This document shows, in pieces, positions 16,168-25,946 of a stretch of 64,000 bases of DNA. Source of the DNA: Flavobacterium laiguense (GTDB taxonomy: Bacteria; Bacteroidota; Bacteroidia; Flavobacteriales; Flavobacteriaceae). The stretch is taken from NCBI RefSeq assembly GCF_003097655.1, contig NZ_QCZH01000008.1, forward strand, positions 62,001 through 126,000, given 5' to 3'. The notes below the pieces were generated by a model that saw nothing but the letters and a program-made list of their open reading frames with translations, did not search any database and was not told the DNA's origin. How positions within the stretch are numbered: the stretch's first letter is position 1; each line of letters opens with the position of its first letter. A program made the position numbers and the translations under genes.

Positions 16168-17187
16168 ATGACGGATGTACAATATGTTGAAGATGTATTA
16201 CAAAACGGTTTTGAACAAACTACGATTATTCAGCCCAATGATTATGAAGGTAAAGTAACCACCACCCTGATTCGGAAATTAAATCCGAAGCCTCCTGGAA
16301 AAGCCACATTGTGTATTCATGGGTTTAATGATTATTTTTTTCAAACAGTTATAGCCGAAGAATTTTTAGAGCAAGGCTATAATTTTTATGCTTTGGATTT
16401 AAGAAAATATGGAAGGTCCCAATTGCCAAACCATATGCCAAATAATGTGAGAAATCTGTCTGAATATTATGAAGATATAGATGATGCATTAACGATTATA
16501 AAAGAGGAAGGAAATCATAAAATAGTACTGTACGGGCATTCTACGGGTGGGCTTATAGTAACGTTGTATGCCTCGGATCGAAAAGGGAGAGAGCTATTTG
16601 ATGTTTTGGTTTGTAACAGTCCGTTTTATGATTTTAATGTGCCGTGGATTCAAAAGAAAACGGTCATTCCGATATTTTCTTTTTTGGGAAGATTACACCC
16701 AAATGTTTCTTTGCCTGTAGGTTTTTCTAAGTTTTACGGTAAAAGTTTGCATAAAAATGATTTTGGAGAGTGGGATTACAATTTGAATTGGAAACCTCAT
16801 GTTGCGCCTTCGATAAATGCGGGTTGGGTAAATGCCATTCACCAAGGTCATTTAAAAATAGCCCATGGTGTCACCATTAATAAACCAATTTTGATCTTAC
16901 ATTCCCATAAATCGATTTATCCTAAACATTGGAGTGATGAAATGTTTGAAGGAGATGCTATTTTAAATATAACTGATATTAAAGAGAAATCAAAAAGGGT
17001 TAAGGCACTCATAAAAGAAGTTGTTGGAGTGGAAGGTGCGATACACGATGTGGTTCTTTCAAGAAAACCAGTACGGGATACTGTATTTAAAACTATTTTT
17101 GAGTGGTTGGATAATTATCTATTTGTAATGAAGCATTTAAAAAAGACTAATGATCAAGATTGTAAAATAAAACTGTCCGAAAAGTAA
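16168..17187 (+). CDS. Alpha/beta hydrolase (monoacylglycerol-lipase-like)
   Basis: A 339-residue serine hydrolase. The oxyanion region reads LCIHGFNDYFFQ, strand 4 FYALDLRKYGRSQ, and the nucleophile elbow LYGHSTGGLIVTLYA with Ser in GHSTGG. The late Asp/His lie in the C-terminal third (EGAIHDVVLS is a good candidate for the catalytic His). A lid of about 90 residues separates strands 6 and 7. This is the pattern of lysophospholipase/monoacylglycerol lipase PldB-like enzymes. There is no signal peptide. The stop codon lies inside the loop of a 13-bp terminator hairpin. Confidence 0.88.
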   Translation: MTDVQYVEDVLQNGFEQTTIIQPNDYEGKVTTTLIRKLNPKPPGKATLCIHGFNDYFFQTVIAEEFLEQGYNFYALDLRKYGRSQLPNHMPNNVRNLSEYYEDIDDALTIIKEEGNHKIVLYGHSTGGLIVTLYASDRKGRELFDVLVCNSPFYDFNVPWIQKKTVIPIFSFLGRLHPNVSLPVGFSKFYGKSLHKNDFGEWDYNLNWKPHVAPSINAGWVNAIHQGHLKIAHGVTINKPILILHSHKSIYPKHWSDEMFEGDAILNITDIKEKSKRVKALIKEVVGVEGAIHDVVLSRKPVRDTVFKTIFEWLDNYLFVMKHLKKTNDQDCKIKLSEK

Positions 17188-17203
17188 TTTTCGGACAGTT
17201 TCA
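17171..17203. terminator. Terminator at the end of the alpha/beta hydrolase gene
   Basis: The perfect 13-bp stem AACTGTCCGAAAA (17171-17183) / TTTTCGGACAGTT (17188-17200) overlaps the final codons and stop of the gene. It also lies 35 bases beyond the stop of the convergent carboxylase gene. Confidence 0.85.
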
Positions 17204-17234
17204 TGAAATCTGTATACTATCAATTTATTTATTG

Positions 17235-18863
17235 TTAAACCTGAATTACTCCCAAATTAAATTTCTTTTCGATAGGTGAGTGGTTGGCGGCTTCAATACC
17301 CATAGAAATCCAAGTTCTGGTTTCTAACGGATCAATGATAGCATCTGTCCACAATCGAGCTGCTGCGTAATAGGGAGAAACTTGTTCGTCATAACGGGCT
17401 TTTATTTTTGCAAATAATTCGGCTTCCTTGGCTTCATCCACAATTTCTCCTTTTCCTTTTAGGGAAGAAGCTTCAATTTGTGCCAAAACTTTGGCGGCTT
17501 GTGTACCTCCCATTACTGCTAGTTCAGCACTTGGCCAAGCAAATATTAGTCTTGGATCGAATGCTTTTCCGCACATGGCGTAGTTTCCGGCTCCATACGA
17601 GTTTCCTACTATAACAGTAAATTTTGGCACTACCGAATTTGATACGGCATTTACCATTTTGGCGCCATCTTTTATGATTCCGCCGTGTTCTGACTTGGAG
17701 CCCACCATGAAACCGGTTACATCCTGAACAAAAACCAATGGGATTTTCTTTTGGTTGCAATTGGCAATAAAACGAGTGGCTTTGTCTGCCGAATCCGAAT
17801 AAATAACACCTCCAAATTGCATTTCGCCTTTGGTTGTTTTTACCACTTTTCTTTGGTTGGCCACTATCCCCACAGCCCAACCATCAATTCTGGCATAACC
17901 GGTAATAAGTGATTGACCGTAACCATCTTTGTACCCTTCAAATTCGGAATTGTCTACCAATCGCTTGATGATTTCCATCATATCGTATTGTTCGTTTCTT
18001 GCTTTGGGCAAAATACCGTAGATGTCTTTTTCGTCTAAAGCAGGTTTTTCGGCTTTGATACGGTTATAGCCCGCTTTATCAAAATCTCCAATTTTATCGA
18101 CTATGTTTTTTATTTTGTCTAAAGCGTCTTTGTCGTCTTTGGCCTTATAATCGGTCACTCCCGAAATTTCGCAATGTGTAGTTGCACCTCCCAAAGTTTC
18201 ATTGTCGATACTTTCTCCAATAGCTGCTTTGACCAAATAGCTTCCGGCCAAGAAAATACTTCCCGTTTTGTCTACAATAAGCGCTTCGTCACTCATGATC
18301 GGAAGATAAGCACCTCCCGCCACACAACTGCCCATTACGGCCGATATTTGGGTAATTCCCATGCTGCTCATTTGAGCATTATTTCTAAAGATGCGCCCGA
18401 AATGTTCTTTGTCTGGAAAAATTTCGTCTTGTAAAGGCAAATAAACACCGGCACTATCAACCAAATAGATGATAGGCAAACGGTTTTCCATAGCAATTTC
18501 TTGGGCTCTAAGGTTTTTCTTTGCTGTAATAGGAAACCAAGCTCCTGCTTTTACAGTAGCATCATTGGCTACAACAATGCATTGTTTTCCTTTTATGTAT
18601 CCTATTTTTACAATTACTCCTCCCGATGGGCATCCGCCGTGTTCTGCATACATTTTTTTGCCAACAAAAGCTCCAATTTCTATGCATTTTGCATTTTCAT
18701 CAAGCAGATAATCAATGCGTTCCCGAGCGGTCATTTTGCCTTCGGCATGTAGTTTTTCGATTCGTTTTTCGCCTCCACCTAGTTTGACTTTTGCGAATTT
18801 TTGCTTTAATTCAGACAATAAAAGTTTATTATGATCTTCGTTTTTATTGAAGTTTAAATCCAT
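17235..18863 (-). CDS. Acyl-CoA carboxylase beta subunit (methylcrotonyl-CoA carboxylase type)
   Basis: A 542-residue carboxyltransferase subunit of a biotin-dependent acyl-CoA carboxylase. The N-terminal half has KMTARERIDYLLD, GGCPSGGVIVKIGYIKGKQCIVVANDATVKAGAWFPIT, YLVDSAGVYLPLQ and GSCVAGGAYLPIMSDE. The C-terminal half has VGIVANQ, VFVQDVTGFMVGS, GNSYGAGNYAMCGKAFDPR and a PIEKKF-type end. The SAGVYLPLQ and IIDPLETR segments point to methylcrotonyl-CoA carboxylase (leucine breakdown) rather than propionyl-CoA carboxylase. The biotin-carrying alpha subunit is not in this window. Confidence 0.93.
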   Translation of the reverse strand: MDLNFNKNEDHNKLLLSELKQKFAKVKLGGGEKRIEKLHAEGKMTARERIDYLLDENAKCIEIGAFVGKKMYAEHGGCPSGGVIVKIGYIKGKQCIVVANDATVKAGAWFPITAKKNLRAQEIAMENRLPIIYLVDSAGVYLPLQDEIFPDKEHFGRIFRNNAQMSSMGITQISAVMGSCVAGGAYLPIMSDEALIVDKTGSIFLAGSYLVKAAIGESIDNETLGGATTHCEISGVTDYKAKDDKDALDKIKNIVDKIGDFDKAGYNRIKAEKPALDEKDIYGILPKARNEQYDMMEIIKRLVDNSEFEGYKDGYGQSLITGYARIDGWAVGIVANQRKVVKTTKGEMQFGGVIYSDSADKATRFIANCNQKKIPLVFVQDVTGFMVGSKSEHGGIIKDGAKMVNAVSNSVVPKFTVIVGNSYGAGNYAMCGKAFDPRLIFAWPSAELAVMGGTQAAKVLAQIEASSLKGKGEIVDEAKEAELFAKIKARYDEQVSPYYAAARLWTDAIIDPLETRTWISMGIEAANHSPIEKKFNLGVIQV

Positions 18864-19372
18864 GTTGGTTATTTGTTTTTGTTCTAATAGTGTGCGCTAA
18901 TTTACGAAAACGATTGAAATTATCCGATTTATATGGTTTATTTTGGATTTTTAGTAATTTAAAGTAACGTAACTATTTGGAGCTTAATATTAAAAAACTG
19001 GTTATTAGAAAGTTATTGTTAATATGTGTTTTGGATTAGAAAAAAAATACTGTTTTTATGAACAATTGTTGATTGTTAATTGAGAAAAAAGTGTGCCTAT
19101 AAAATTGAAACAAAAAGGGGCTAGAGTGATGAATAAAACAAGGTGTCTCGTCTGTATTTAAAAACATTACTGTATTAGAAACTAAATAGTTACTGATTTT
19201 TAATGAAATCTATTTTTTGTTATGTAAGAAAGTTTTTAATTGAAAATTTTTTCTTAATTTTATTTTTAGTAAAAATAGTATATATTCAAGATGGTCTCAA
19301 ACCCAGTAAACGGCTGTTAGAAAAATAAATACAGTGTTATTTTCTACACACAACTTCAAATGCTTCGTATCT
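18864..19372. other. About 500-base intergenic region, no gene seen
   Basis: The carboxylase and histidine kinase genes diverge here, so promoters for both are expected. I found no convincing TTG-N19-TAnnTTTG pair, hairpin or short coding frame; the sequence is very AT-rich. Confidence 0.6.
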
Positions 19373-22300
19373 ATGGACAATTTAAATTACTCAATTGGAA
19401 ATACTGAAAGTAACTACGGCGAATTGCATCTGGAAATGTCTAAAGAGATTCAGTTTTTAAATCAATATAAAAAACTGATTCAAAATGCTACCGATATTAT
19501 TTTTGAAATTGATTTAAAGGGCAATTATATTTTTATCAATGAAATTGCTTTTAAACTCACAGGGTATTGCAAAGAAGAAATTCTAGGATCTCATTTTTCT
19601 CGTCTTGTTCGAAAGGATTATGTGAGGAAAGTTTTGATTACCTATAAAAATTTAATTGAGAACGAAGATGAATTTCCGATTGTAGAATTTCCTATATCAA
19701 AAAAAGATGGGGAGAACTTATGGGTTTCTCAAAAATTGATTTTAAACAAGGATGAATTTGGCAATGCAATTAGTTATTCCGGAATCGCTAGGGATATTAC
19801 CTATCAGAAATTAAAAGACGAAAGCAAATCCAAAAGGCAAAATAAAGTTGAAAAATACATGGATACATTGAGGGACTTGACATTAAAAAGTTACTCGTCT
19901 ACAGAGAATTTCAATGATATTTTGAAGGGTATTTTAGAGATAACTGCCAAGACCATGGGGATATGCCAATCGAGTTACTGGAAGTATTATCCAGATAAGA
20001 TTGAATGCCAGAATCTGTATAGTCTAAAGAATCAAGCTTTTGAAAAGAATATTGTTTTATACAGAGAAAATTTTCAGCATTATTTTTATTCAATAGAGAA
20101 CGACAAACAGGTTGTGACGTCAGATGTTGCAACCTTAGTTCCGCAATCTGATCTTTCTAAAAATGGCTATAATGTCTCAGAAAGAGGGATTTCATCCCTA
20201 ATTGATACTCCTGTATTTATCAACGGAGAAATAATAGGTATTTGTTCATTTGAAACCACCGAAATCAAAATCGACTGGGATCAGGATGATGTTAATTTTG
20301 CTCGTTCGGTTGCTGACATTATAGCCAAGGTATTGGAGTCTGAAGCACGCTTTGAAATAGAAAAGAAAATCGATTATAAAAGCCAACTGCTTTCTGCGAT
20401 GGCAGTTTGCACAAACAAATTTATACAAAGAAGCAACATTATCGAAATATTTCAAGAAACCTTCCCTCTCATTGGAAAAGTCACCAATGTGAATCAAATT
20501 TTTTATTATGAAAATGATAAAAAAGGAAAACACTTAATACAAAAGTACAAATGGAATAAAGAGGATGATGAAATCGAAGTGAATGTTTTGAGGAAATTTT
20601 CGAGTGATAAGTTTTATTATTTTTTGTCACCGGAGGAACCTGCCGCACCGTTAATTGCCATTACCAGCCAATTAGATTCCACTTATTTAAAAAAAATACT
20701 GCTAACCTATAGTGTGCAATCGATTTTAATTTTGCCGATTCTCATCAAAGAAGAAACTATTGGTTTTATGAGTTTGGAGGATTGCCAAAGTGAAAGAATA
20801 TGGACAAAAGATGAAATCAATATTCTCCAAATGTTAGCGAGCACCATCAGTTCTACAATGGAGCGGATGCAAAATGAAATTAGTCTTCGTGAGAGTGAAG
20901 ATAAATTCAAGCTGTTGGCAAACAACATTCCGGGTACTGTTTATTTATCAAAATTCGATGTAAAATCAACGAAATTGTACTTAAATGACGAGATTGAAAA
21001 CCTGACTGGTTATCTTAAATCTGATTTTCTAGAGAATAAGCTGTCTTTTTTAGAGATAATTCATCCCGAAGACAGAGATGAAACTATTGAATCAAACGTA
21101 GAATCTATTCAAAATGGGAAACCCATACATTCTGTTTATAGGATTATCCGAAAAAACAAGGAAATCGTTTGGGTTGAAGAATTTTCTGAGAGTATCGATA
21201 AAAATGGAAAAACAGCCTATATTGTTGGTATTTATATTGATATAACCGAAAGGAAACAAAATGAAGCCATTTTAAAAGAAAAACATATTGCCGAAGCATC
21301 CAATAAAGCCAAGTCTGATTTTTTGGCCAATATGAGTCATGAAATCAGAACTCCTTTAAACGGTATTCTTGGATTTAGCGAAGTATTGATGAATACTAAA
21401 TTGACAGATTTCCAAAAGCAATCTTTGGAAACCATCAACCAGTCTTCTCATTTGTTGTTGAAAATTGTTACGGATATATTGGATTTTTCTAAAATTGAAT
21501 CTGGGAAATTTGAACTTTATATCGAAAAATGCAACCTTATCGATTTGATTAAACAAGTGGTCAAATTGGTAAAAAGTAAATCAATGGAAAAAGAAATTGA
21601 TTTGAATTTTATTTTAGATAAGAATGTTCCAAAATACATTTGGGCAGATCATATGAGGCTCAAGCAAATCTTATTGAATCTCCTGACCAATGCGATAAAA
21701 TTCACATCTGAAGGAGAAGTGAAATTAAGTATTTCTACAATAGAAACTTTTGAAAACAAATCGCTTTTACGGTTTTCCGTAAGTGATACAGGAATTGGAA
21801 TCAAGAAAAAAAGTCGCGCCAAAATCTTTCAAGCTTTTGTTCAGGAAGACAGTTCTACCACAAAAAAGTTTGGAGGAACCGGTTTGGGATTGACGATTTC
21901 GAACCAATTATTGGGTTTGATGAATAGTCAATTACAGTTAAAAAGTAAATTTAAATCAGGAAGCGCCTTTTATTTTGAAGTTGAATTCAAAACATCGAAT
22001 GGGGCTGAAGTGGAAAATGAATTGATAATTGTCCCTTCCGAACCCATAAATTTTGAAACACCAAAGAAAATTGAAAATAAAAAAATAAAAATCCTCATAG
22101 TTGAAGACAATAAAATAAATATGTTCCTAATAAAAACATTGGTAAAGAAAATACTTCCGAATGTTATTATTATTGAAGCCGTTGATGGCAAAGAGGCTGT
22201 AAAACAATTTAAAGAAGTCAATCCCGATTTAATTCTAATGGACATACAAATGCCTGTAATGAATGGACATGAGGCAACGATAAAGATAAGAAAATTAGAA

Positions 22301-22471
22301 GGAGGCTCCAGTATTCCTATTATAGCCGTGACAGCCGGAGTGTCTGTAGGGGAAAAAGAAAAATGTATGGAAATAGGGATGGATGATTATGTCCCTAAAC
22401 CCATTTTAAGAAATACATTGGAAAACGTAATTATAAAATGGATTAAGAAAACAAGAGAATTAGATAAATAG
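19373..22471 (+). CDS. Hybrid sensor histidine kinase (PAS-GAF-GAF-PAS-HisKA-HATPase-REC)
   Basis: A 1032-residue protein without membrane helices, so cytoplasmic. Order: PAS (about 30-145, with IIFEIDLKGNYIFIN and IARDIT), GAF (about 170-335), a second GAF-like region (about 350-505), PAS/PAC (about 510-640, with IYIDITERK), HisKA with phospho-acceptor His656 in SHEIRTPLN, HATPase (N box LLNLLTNAIKFT, G boxes DTGIGI and GGTGLGL), and a C-terminal receiver with phospho-acceptor Asp957 in LILMDIQMPVMNG. The frame extends to GTG 19334, but the ATG at 19373 is preferred. No Hpt domain or partner regulator adjoins it. The signal is unknown; PAS and GAF domains suggest a small ligand or redox cue. 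Confidence 0.94.
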   Translation: MDNLNYSIGNTESNYGELHLEMSKEIQFLNQYKKLIQNATDIIFEIDLKGNYIFINEIAFKLTGYCKEEILGSHFSRLVRKDYVRKVLITYKNLIENEDEFPIVEFPISKKDGENLWVSQKLILNKDEFGNAISYSGIARDITYQKLKDESKSKRQNKVEKYMDTLRDLTLKSYSSTENFNDILKGILEITAKTMGICQSSYWKYYPDKIECQNLYSLKNQAFEKNIVLYRENFQHYFYSIENDKQVVTSDVATLVPQSDLSKNGYNVSERGISSLIDTPVFINGEIIGICSFETTEIKIDWDQDDVNFARSVADIIAKVLESEARFEIEKKIDYKSQLLSAMAVCTNKFIQRSNIIEIFQETFPLIGKVTNVNQIFYYENDKKGKHLIQKYKWNKEDDEIEVNVLRKFSSDKFYYFLSPEEPAAPLIAITSQLDSTYLKKILLTYSVQSILILPILIKEETIGFMSLEDCQSERIWTKDEINILQMLASTISSTMERMQNEISLRESEDKFKLLANNIPGTVYLSKFDVKSTKLYLNDEIENLTGYLKSDFLENKLSFLEIIHPEDRDETIESNVESIQNGKPIHSVYRIIRKNKEIVWVEEFSESIDKNGKTAYIVGIYIDITERKQNEAILKEKHIAEASNKAKSDFLANMSHEIRTPLNGILGFSEVLMNTKLTDFQKQSLETINQSSHLLLKIVTDILDFSKIESGKFELYIEKCNLIDLIKQVVKLVKSKSMEKEIDLNFILDKNVPKYIWADHMRLKQILLNLLTNAIKFTSEGEVKLSISTIETFENKSLLRFSVSDTGIGIKKKSRAKIFQAFVQEDSSTTKKFGGTGLGLTISNQLLGLMNSQLQLKSKFKSGSAFYFEVEFKTSNGAEVENELIIVPSEPINFETPKKIENKKIKILIVEDNKINMFLIKTLVKKILPNVIIIEAVDGKEAVKQFKEVNPDLILMDIQMPVMNGHEATIKIRKLEGGSSIPIIAVTAGVSVGEKEKCMEIGMDDYVPKPILRNTLENVIIKWIKKTRELDK

Positions 22472-22518
22472 TTAGAAATTTTTTAGCTGACGTTATTTCA
22501 GGACGCGTTAGTATAAAC

Positions 22519-22556
22519 GAAAACGCCTTTCAAAAAAAACATTGAAAGGCGTTTCT
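22519..22556. terminator. Bidirectional terminator between histidine kinase and prfB
   Basis: The stem AACGCCTTTCAA (22522-22533) pairs with TTGAAAGGCGTT (22542-22553), with T-rich and A-rich flanks; it is placed between two convergent genes. Confidence 0.8.
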
Positions 22557-22596
22557 GTGTTAAATTGTTCGTCGAACTCTAAGAAGTAACTTGATA

Positions 22597-23695
22597 CTAC
22601 TCCTCTTCGCGTTGCCCCATCATCATCAGGAATGCTTTAAGGAACGGATCAATGTTTCCGTTCATTACGCCGTCTACATCGCTGGTTTCATAACCTGTAC
22701 GAACGTCCTTGACCAGTTTATAGGGTTGCATCACATAATTGCGTATTTGTGAACCCCATTCGATTTTCATTTTACCGGCCTCAATATCGCTGCGTTGCTC
22801 TTGTTGTTTTTTAAGCTCAATTTCGTACAATTGAGAACGCAACATTTGCATGGCACGGTTTCTATTGTCGTGTTGCGAACGGGTTTCTGAACATTGAATC
22901 TGAATACCGGTTGGTTTGTGGGTCAATTGTACTTTGGTCTCTACCTTGTTTACGTTTTGACCACCTGCACCACTAGATCGCGCTGTTGTGATATCGATAT
23001 CGGCAGGGTTGATTTCTATTTCAATGGTATCATCCACAAGCGGGTACACATAAACAGATGCAAAGGAAGTATGTCTTTTGGCATTACTGTCAAAAGGGGA
23101 AATCCGCACCAATCGGTGTACGCCGTTTTCGCCTTTGAGGTAACCAAAAGAATAATCGCCTTCAATTTCTAGTGTTACCGTTTTTATTCCCGCTGCGTCT
23201 CCTTTTTGGAAATTCAGCTCCCTGATTTTGTACCCTTCTTTTTCGGCCCACATCATGTACATGCGCATAAGCATTTCGGCCCAATCGCAACTTTCTGTAC
23301 CACCTGCTCCAGCTGTAATTTGTAGTACGGCACTCAAACTATCACCTTCTTCCGAAAGCATATTTTTGAATTCTATAGCTTCAATATGTGCTTGAGTTGA
23401 GTTGTACTGACTATCTAGTTCTTCGGGAGTTAGCTCTCCTTCCTTGTAGAAGTCGTAGGCGAGTTGCAACTCGTCTGTCATGTCGACAGCTTTGTTGTAA
23501 TCTTCAACCCATTTTTTTTTGCTTCTCAGATTTTTTACAAGAATTTCGGCTTCTTTGGGGTTGTTCCAAAAGTCGGGAGCAAAAGTTTTTTCTTCTTCGT
23601 TGGCAATTTCGATAAGTTTGGCATCAACGTCAAAGATACCTCCTCAACGCACCAAGGCGCTCCACAATACCTTTTATTTGTTCGGTAGTTGTCAT
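22597..23695 (-). CDS. prfB: Peptide chain release factor 2, with programmed +1 frameshift
   Basis: RF2 releases the peptide at UGA and UAA codons. The minus strand starts at ATG 23695 and reads 21 codons ([21 protein letters not shown]) to an in-frame TGA at 23632-23630. The site is CTT TGA C, preceded by AGGAGG (23644-23639) as an internal Shine-Dalgarno-like stimulator. Slipping +1 onto GAC continues [14 protein letters not shown] and runs to 22597, giving 365 residues, the normal RF2 length. The stop-codon tripeptide SPF is visible in [12 protein letters not shown] and the catalytic GGQ in [14 protein letters not shown]. Low RF2 allows more frameshifting, so the gene is autoregulated. Confidence 0.97.
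23630..23644 (-). promoter_or_regulatory. prfB: prfB programmed frameshift site
   Basis: On the minus strand the order is AGGAGG, TAT, CTT, TGA, C. The AGGAGG ends three bases before the slippery CTT, as in the classical RF2 signal. It is notable because no start in the window relies on such a motif. Confidence 0.95.
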
Positions 23696-24076
23696 AAATT
23701 TATAGTAATTTTGCGTTGAAAAATTATTGGATTAGCCCTTTTTAGCCCTGATAATAGCGGAAATCCTTTTTTTTTGAAAAGGGCTATTTTTTGTTAAAGA
23801 AGAAAAGCGACCAACGGAAGCTCTTTTTTCTTTTTTACAAAAAAAGCCATTTTGAAAAAAGATTATAGCGAATAGCAGGATTGGCTTCTAATAATTTTAC
23901 TAGTTTTGAATGCAAAAATAGGATATAGTTTTTAGATTACCGTTAGCTATTTCAATATTTGTCTAATAATCCGGTCCCGATAATTATTGGGAGTTATCGG
24001 GAAGACAATAAGGGATATAGTACAGCGTTATACCGGGAGTTCCGAACTAAAACGAAAATAAATTACGGGTACGATT
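23696..24076. other. 381-base intergenic region with a dyad
   Basis: No gene was seen. Upstream of the threonine aldolase gene, 23974-24005 carries CCCGATAATTATTGGG followed by ATCGGGA, a variant of the palindrome found inside structured repeats A and B. The divergent promoters of prfB and the aldolase must lie here but none stands out. Confidence 0.55.
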
Positions 24077-25102
24077 ATGGAAATAAATTTAGTTAGCGAT
24101 ACGATTACCAAACCATCGGTTGAAATGTTGCAGTATATGTTTAACGCCCAAGTGGGGGATGATGTGTACAAACAAGACCCAACAGTTATTGCTCTTGAAG
24201 CGAGATTGGCGGCGATGTTTGGTATGGAAGCAGGCCTTTTTTTTCCGTCGGGGACTATGGCAAATCAAACTGCGATTAAGTTGCATACTCAACCAGGGGA
24301 ACAATTAATAGCCGATAAATATGCTCATGTGTACCATTATGAGGGTGGGGGAGTTTCGTTTAACAGTGGTGTTTCTTGTTGTTTGCTAGACGGGAATCGT
24401 GGGATGATTACTGCTGACCAAGTAGCTGGAGCTATAAATGATCCTGAGTTTTATCACAGTCCGTTAACGAGTTTGGTGTGTGTGGAAAATACCACCAATA
24501 AAGGTGGAGGGGCTTGTTATGATTTGGAAGAATTGAAGAAAATAAAAGCGGTTTGCGATGCCAATAATTTGAAATTTCACTTGGACGGTGCTAGAATTTG
24601 GAATGCAGTTGTTGCCAAAAAACAACATCCTAGAGAATTTGGTGCATTGTTTGATACGATTTCGGTGTGTTTATCTAAAGGACTGGGAGCGCCTATCGGG
24701 TCGGTTCTTTTGGGGAGTAAAGAAGCAATTCACAGAGCATTGCGTATCCGAAAAATATTAGGAGGTGGTATGCGACAGGTGGGGTATTTGGCTGCGGCAG
24801 GAAATTTTGCTTTAGACAATAATATCGCCAAGTTGGTTGATGACCATAGAAGAGCCAGAGAAATTGCCGAGGTATTATCGCGACAGCCGTGGATTGGTAA
24901 AATCGAACCTGTAGAAACCAATATTTTGATTTTTTCGGTCAGAACAGGGTTGAGCGAGAAATTATTTATAGAGAAACTGAAAGAGAAGAATATCTTAATA
25001 AGTGCGTTGGGTCATGGAAAACTTCGAATAGTGACGCATCTGGATTATAAAGAAGTGATGCATACGTATGTTTTGGAAACATTACAGAAAATTGTTCTTT
25101 AA
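24077..25102 (+). CDS. ltaE: Low-specificity L-threonine aldolase
   Basis: PLP enzyme that cleaves threonine or allo-threonine to glycine and acetaldehyde. It is 341 residues, fold type I. Diagnostic stretches are NLVSDTITKPS, QVGDDVYKQDPTV, FPSGTMANQTAIKLHTQPG, CVENTTNKGGG, FHLDGARIWNA (PLP-ring Asp) and SVCLSKGLGAPIGSVLLG with the Schiff-base Lys. The gene is monocistronic. The start is an ATG 10 bases after ACGGGT, without a ribosome-binding motif. Confidence 0.95.
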   Translation: MEINLVSDTITKPSVEMLQYMFNAQVGDDVYKQDPTVIALEARLAAMFGMEAGLFFPSGTMANQTAIKLHTQPGEQLIADKYAHVYHYEGGGVSFNSGVSCCLLDGNRGMITADQVAGAINDPEFYHSPLTSLVCVENTTNKGGGACYDLEELKKIKAVCDANNLKFHLDGARIWNAVVAKKQHPREFGALFDTISVCLSKGLGAPIGSVLLGSKEAIHRALRIRKILGGGMRQVGYLAAAGNFALDNNIAKLVDDHRRAREIAEVLSRQPWIGKIEPVETNILIFSVRTGLSEKLFIEKLKEKNILISALGHGKLRIVTHLDYKEVMHTYVLETLQKIVL

Positions 25103-25170
25103 AAGTTTAAATTATCTAAAGCGCAGTGTTTTACTAAGCTTTACTTATTTTATACTTTAAGTGTAATTAT

Positions 25171-25376
25171 AACCCGTTGGGTGTAATTGTTTTTTCACCA
25201 CATAGAAACATAGAATTTATAGTTTTTGAAAAGAGTTTGATAGATGTTTTACTTTTCACATAGTCAATCTATGTGAAAAATAGTGCTATTTTCTATTCAT
25301 TCTTTAATTATTAGTTATAAATCTATGTATCTATGTGGTTTATGATTTATTTAAACAGAATTATACCCAACGAGTT
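25171..25376. repeat. Element with inverted terminal copies of the CTATGTGGT...ACCCAACG repeat
   Basis: The left arm 25171-25210 (AACCCGTTGGGTGT ... CACCACATAGAAACATAG) and the right arm 25331-25376 (CTATGTGGTT ... ATACCCAACGAGTT) are inverted relative to each other. The centre holds another small dyad, CACATAG-TCAAT-CTATGTG (25258-25276). A single arm is also found at 16001-16040. No coding frame was seen in the 384-base gap. Confidence 0.7.
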
Positions 25377-25406
25377 AATTATAGACAGAATTAATTACAA
25401 GATTCA

Positions 25407-25447
25407 AAAAAAAACCTTGCAGGATTGAAAATCTCGCAAGGTTTTTT
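25407..25447. terminator. Terminator of the YbaB gene
   Basis: AAAAAACCTTGCAG (25408-25421) pairs with CTCGCAAGGTTTTTT (25433-25447), with one mismatch in the stem, flanked by A and T runs. It lies downstream of the minus-strand YbaB gene and can also end plus-strand transcripts. Confidence 0.8.
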
Positions 25448-25486
25448 AGGACTAGCCATAGGCATAGAAATCTAACATCTAAAATT

Positions 25487-25807
25487 TTATTTAAACATAT
25501 CTTCCATTCCTGGAATCATTGGCATATCCATTTTGGTAACGGCATCCAATTCGGTTTGGTTTATGTTTGCTGCTTTTTCAATTGCTTTATTCAAAACCAA
25601 AATCAGGTAATCTTCCAGTTGTTCTTTGTCTTCCAATAAAGAATCATCGATGGTAATTGATTTTATTTTGGTATTGGCGGTCAAAGTAACTTTCAATAAG
25701 TTGTCAGTACTTTGTTCGTCAATTAGTACAGTGTCTAAACGTTTTTTAGTATCTTCGATTTTTTGTTGGGTTTCTCTAAGTTTGCCCATCATTCCCATTA
25801 AATCCAT
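25487..25807 (-). CDS. YbaB/EbfC family nucleoid-associated protein
   Basis: A 106-residue dimeric DNA-binding protein of the YbaB/EbfC family. The long N-terminal helix has [22 protein letters not shown], the beta hairpin [24 protein letters not shown], and the second helix [17 protein letters not shown]; a Met-rich tail with [11 protein letters not shown] is typical. In other bacteria the gene is next to dnaX and recR, but here it stands alone. Confidence 0.93.
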   Translation of the reverse strand: MDLMGMMGKLRETQQKIEDTKKRLDTVLIDEQSTDNLLKVTLTANTKIKSITIDDSLLEDKEQLEDYLILVLNKAIEKAANINQTELDAVTKMDMPMIPGMEDMFK

Positions 25808-25946
25808 TTTGATATTTTTTAAAAATTGAAATGCAAATTTACGAAATTACTAGTTTATAACTATAAAGTATTTTGTTTAAGTGCATTAATTATTAGTTGC
25901 CTTTATACTATTTTTGTAATTATATTTTAAACAAACAGCGCCAACG

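Noticed and set aside
19334..19372. GTG start for the hybrid histidine kinase
   Set aside because: It would add 13 residues (LFSTHNFKCFVS...) with no family similarity; the ATG at 19373 is the simpler start.
23388..23719. Three overlapping plus-strand frames of 66-75 codons
   Set aside because: They are antisense to the N-terminal part of prfB once the programmed frameshift is taken into account.
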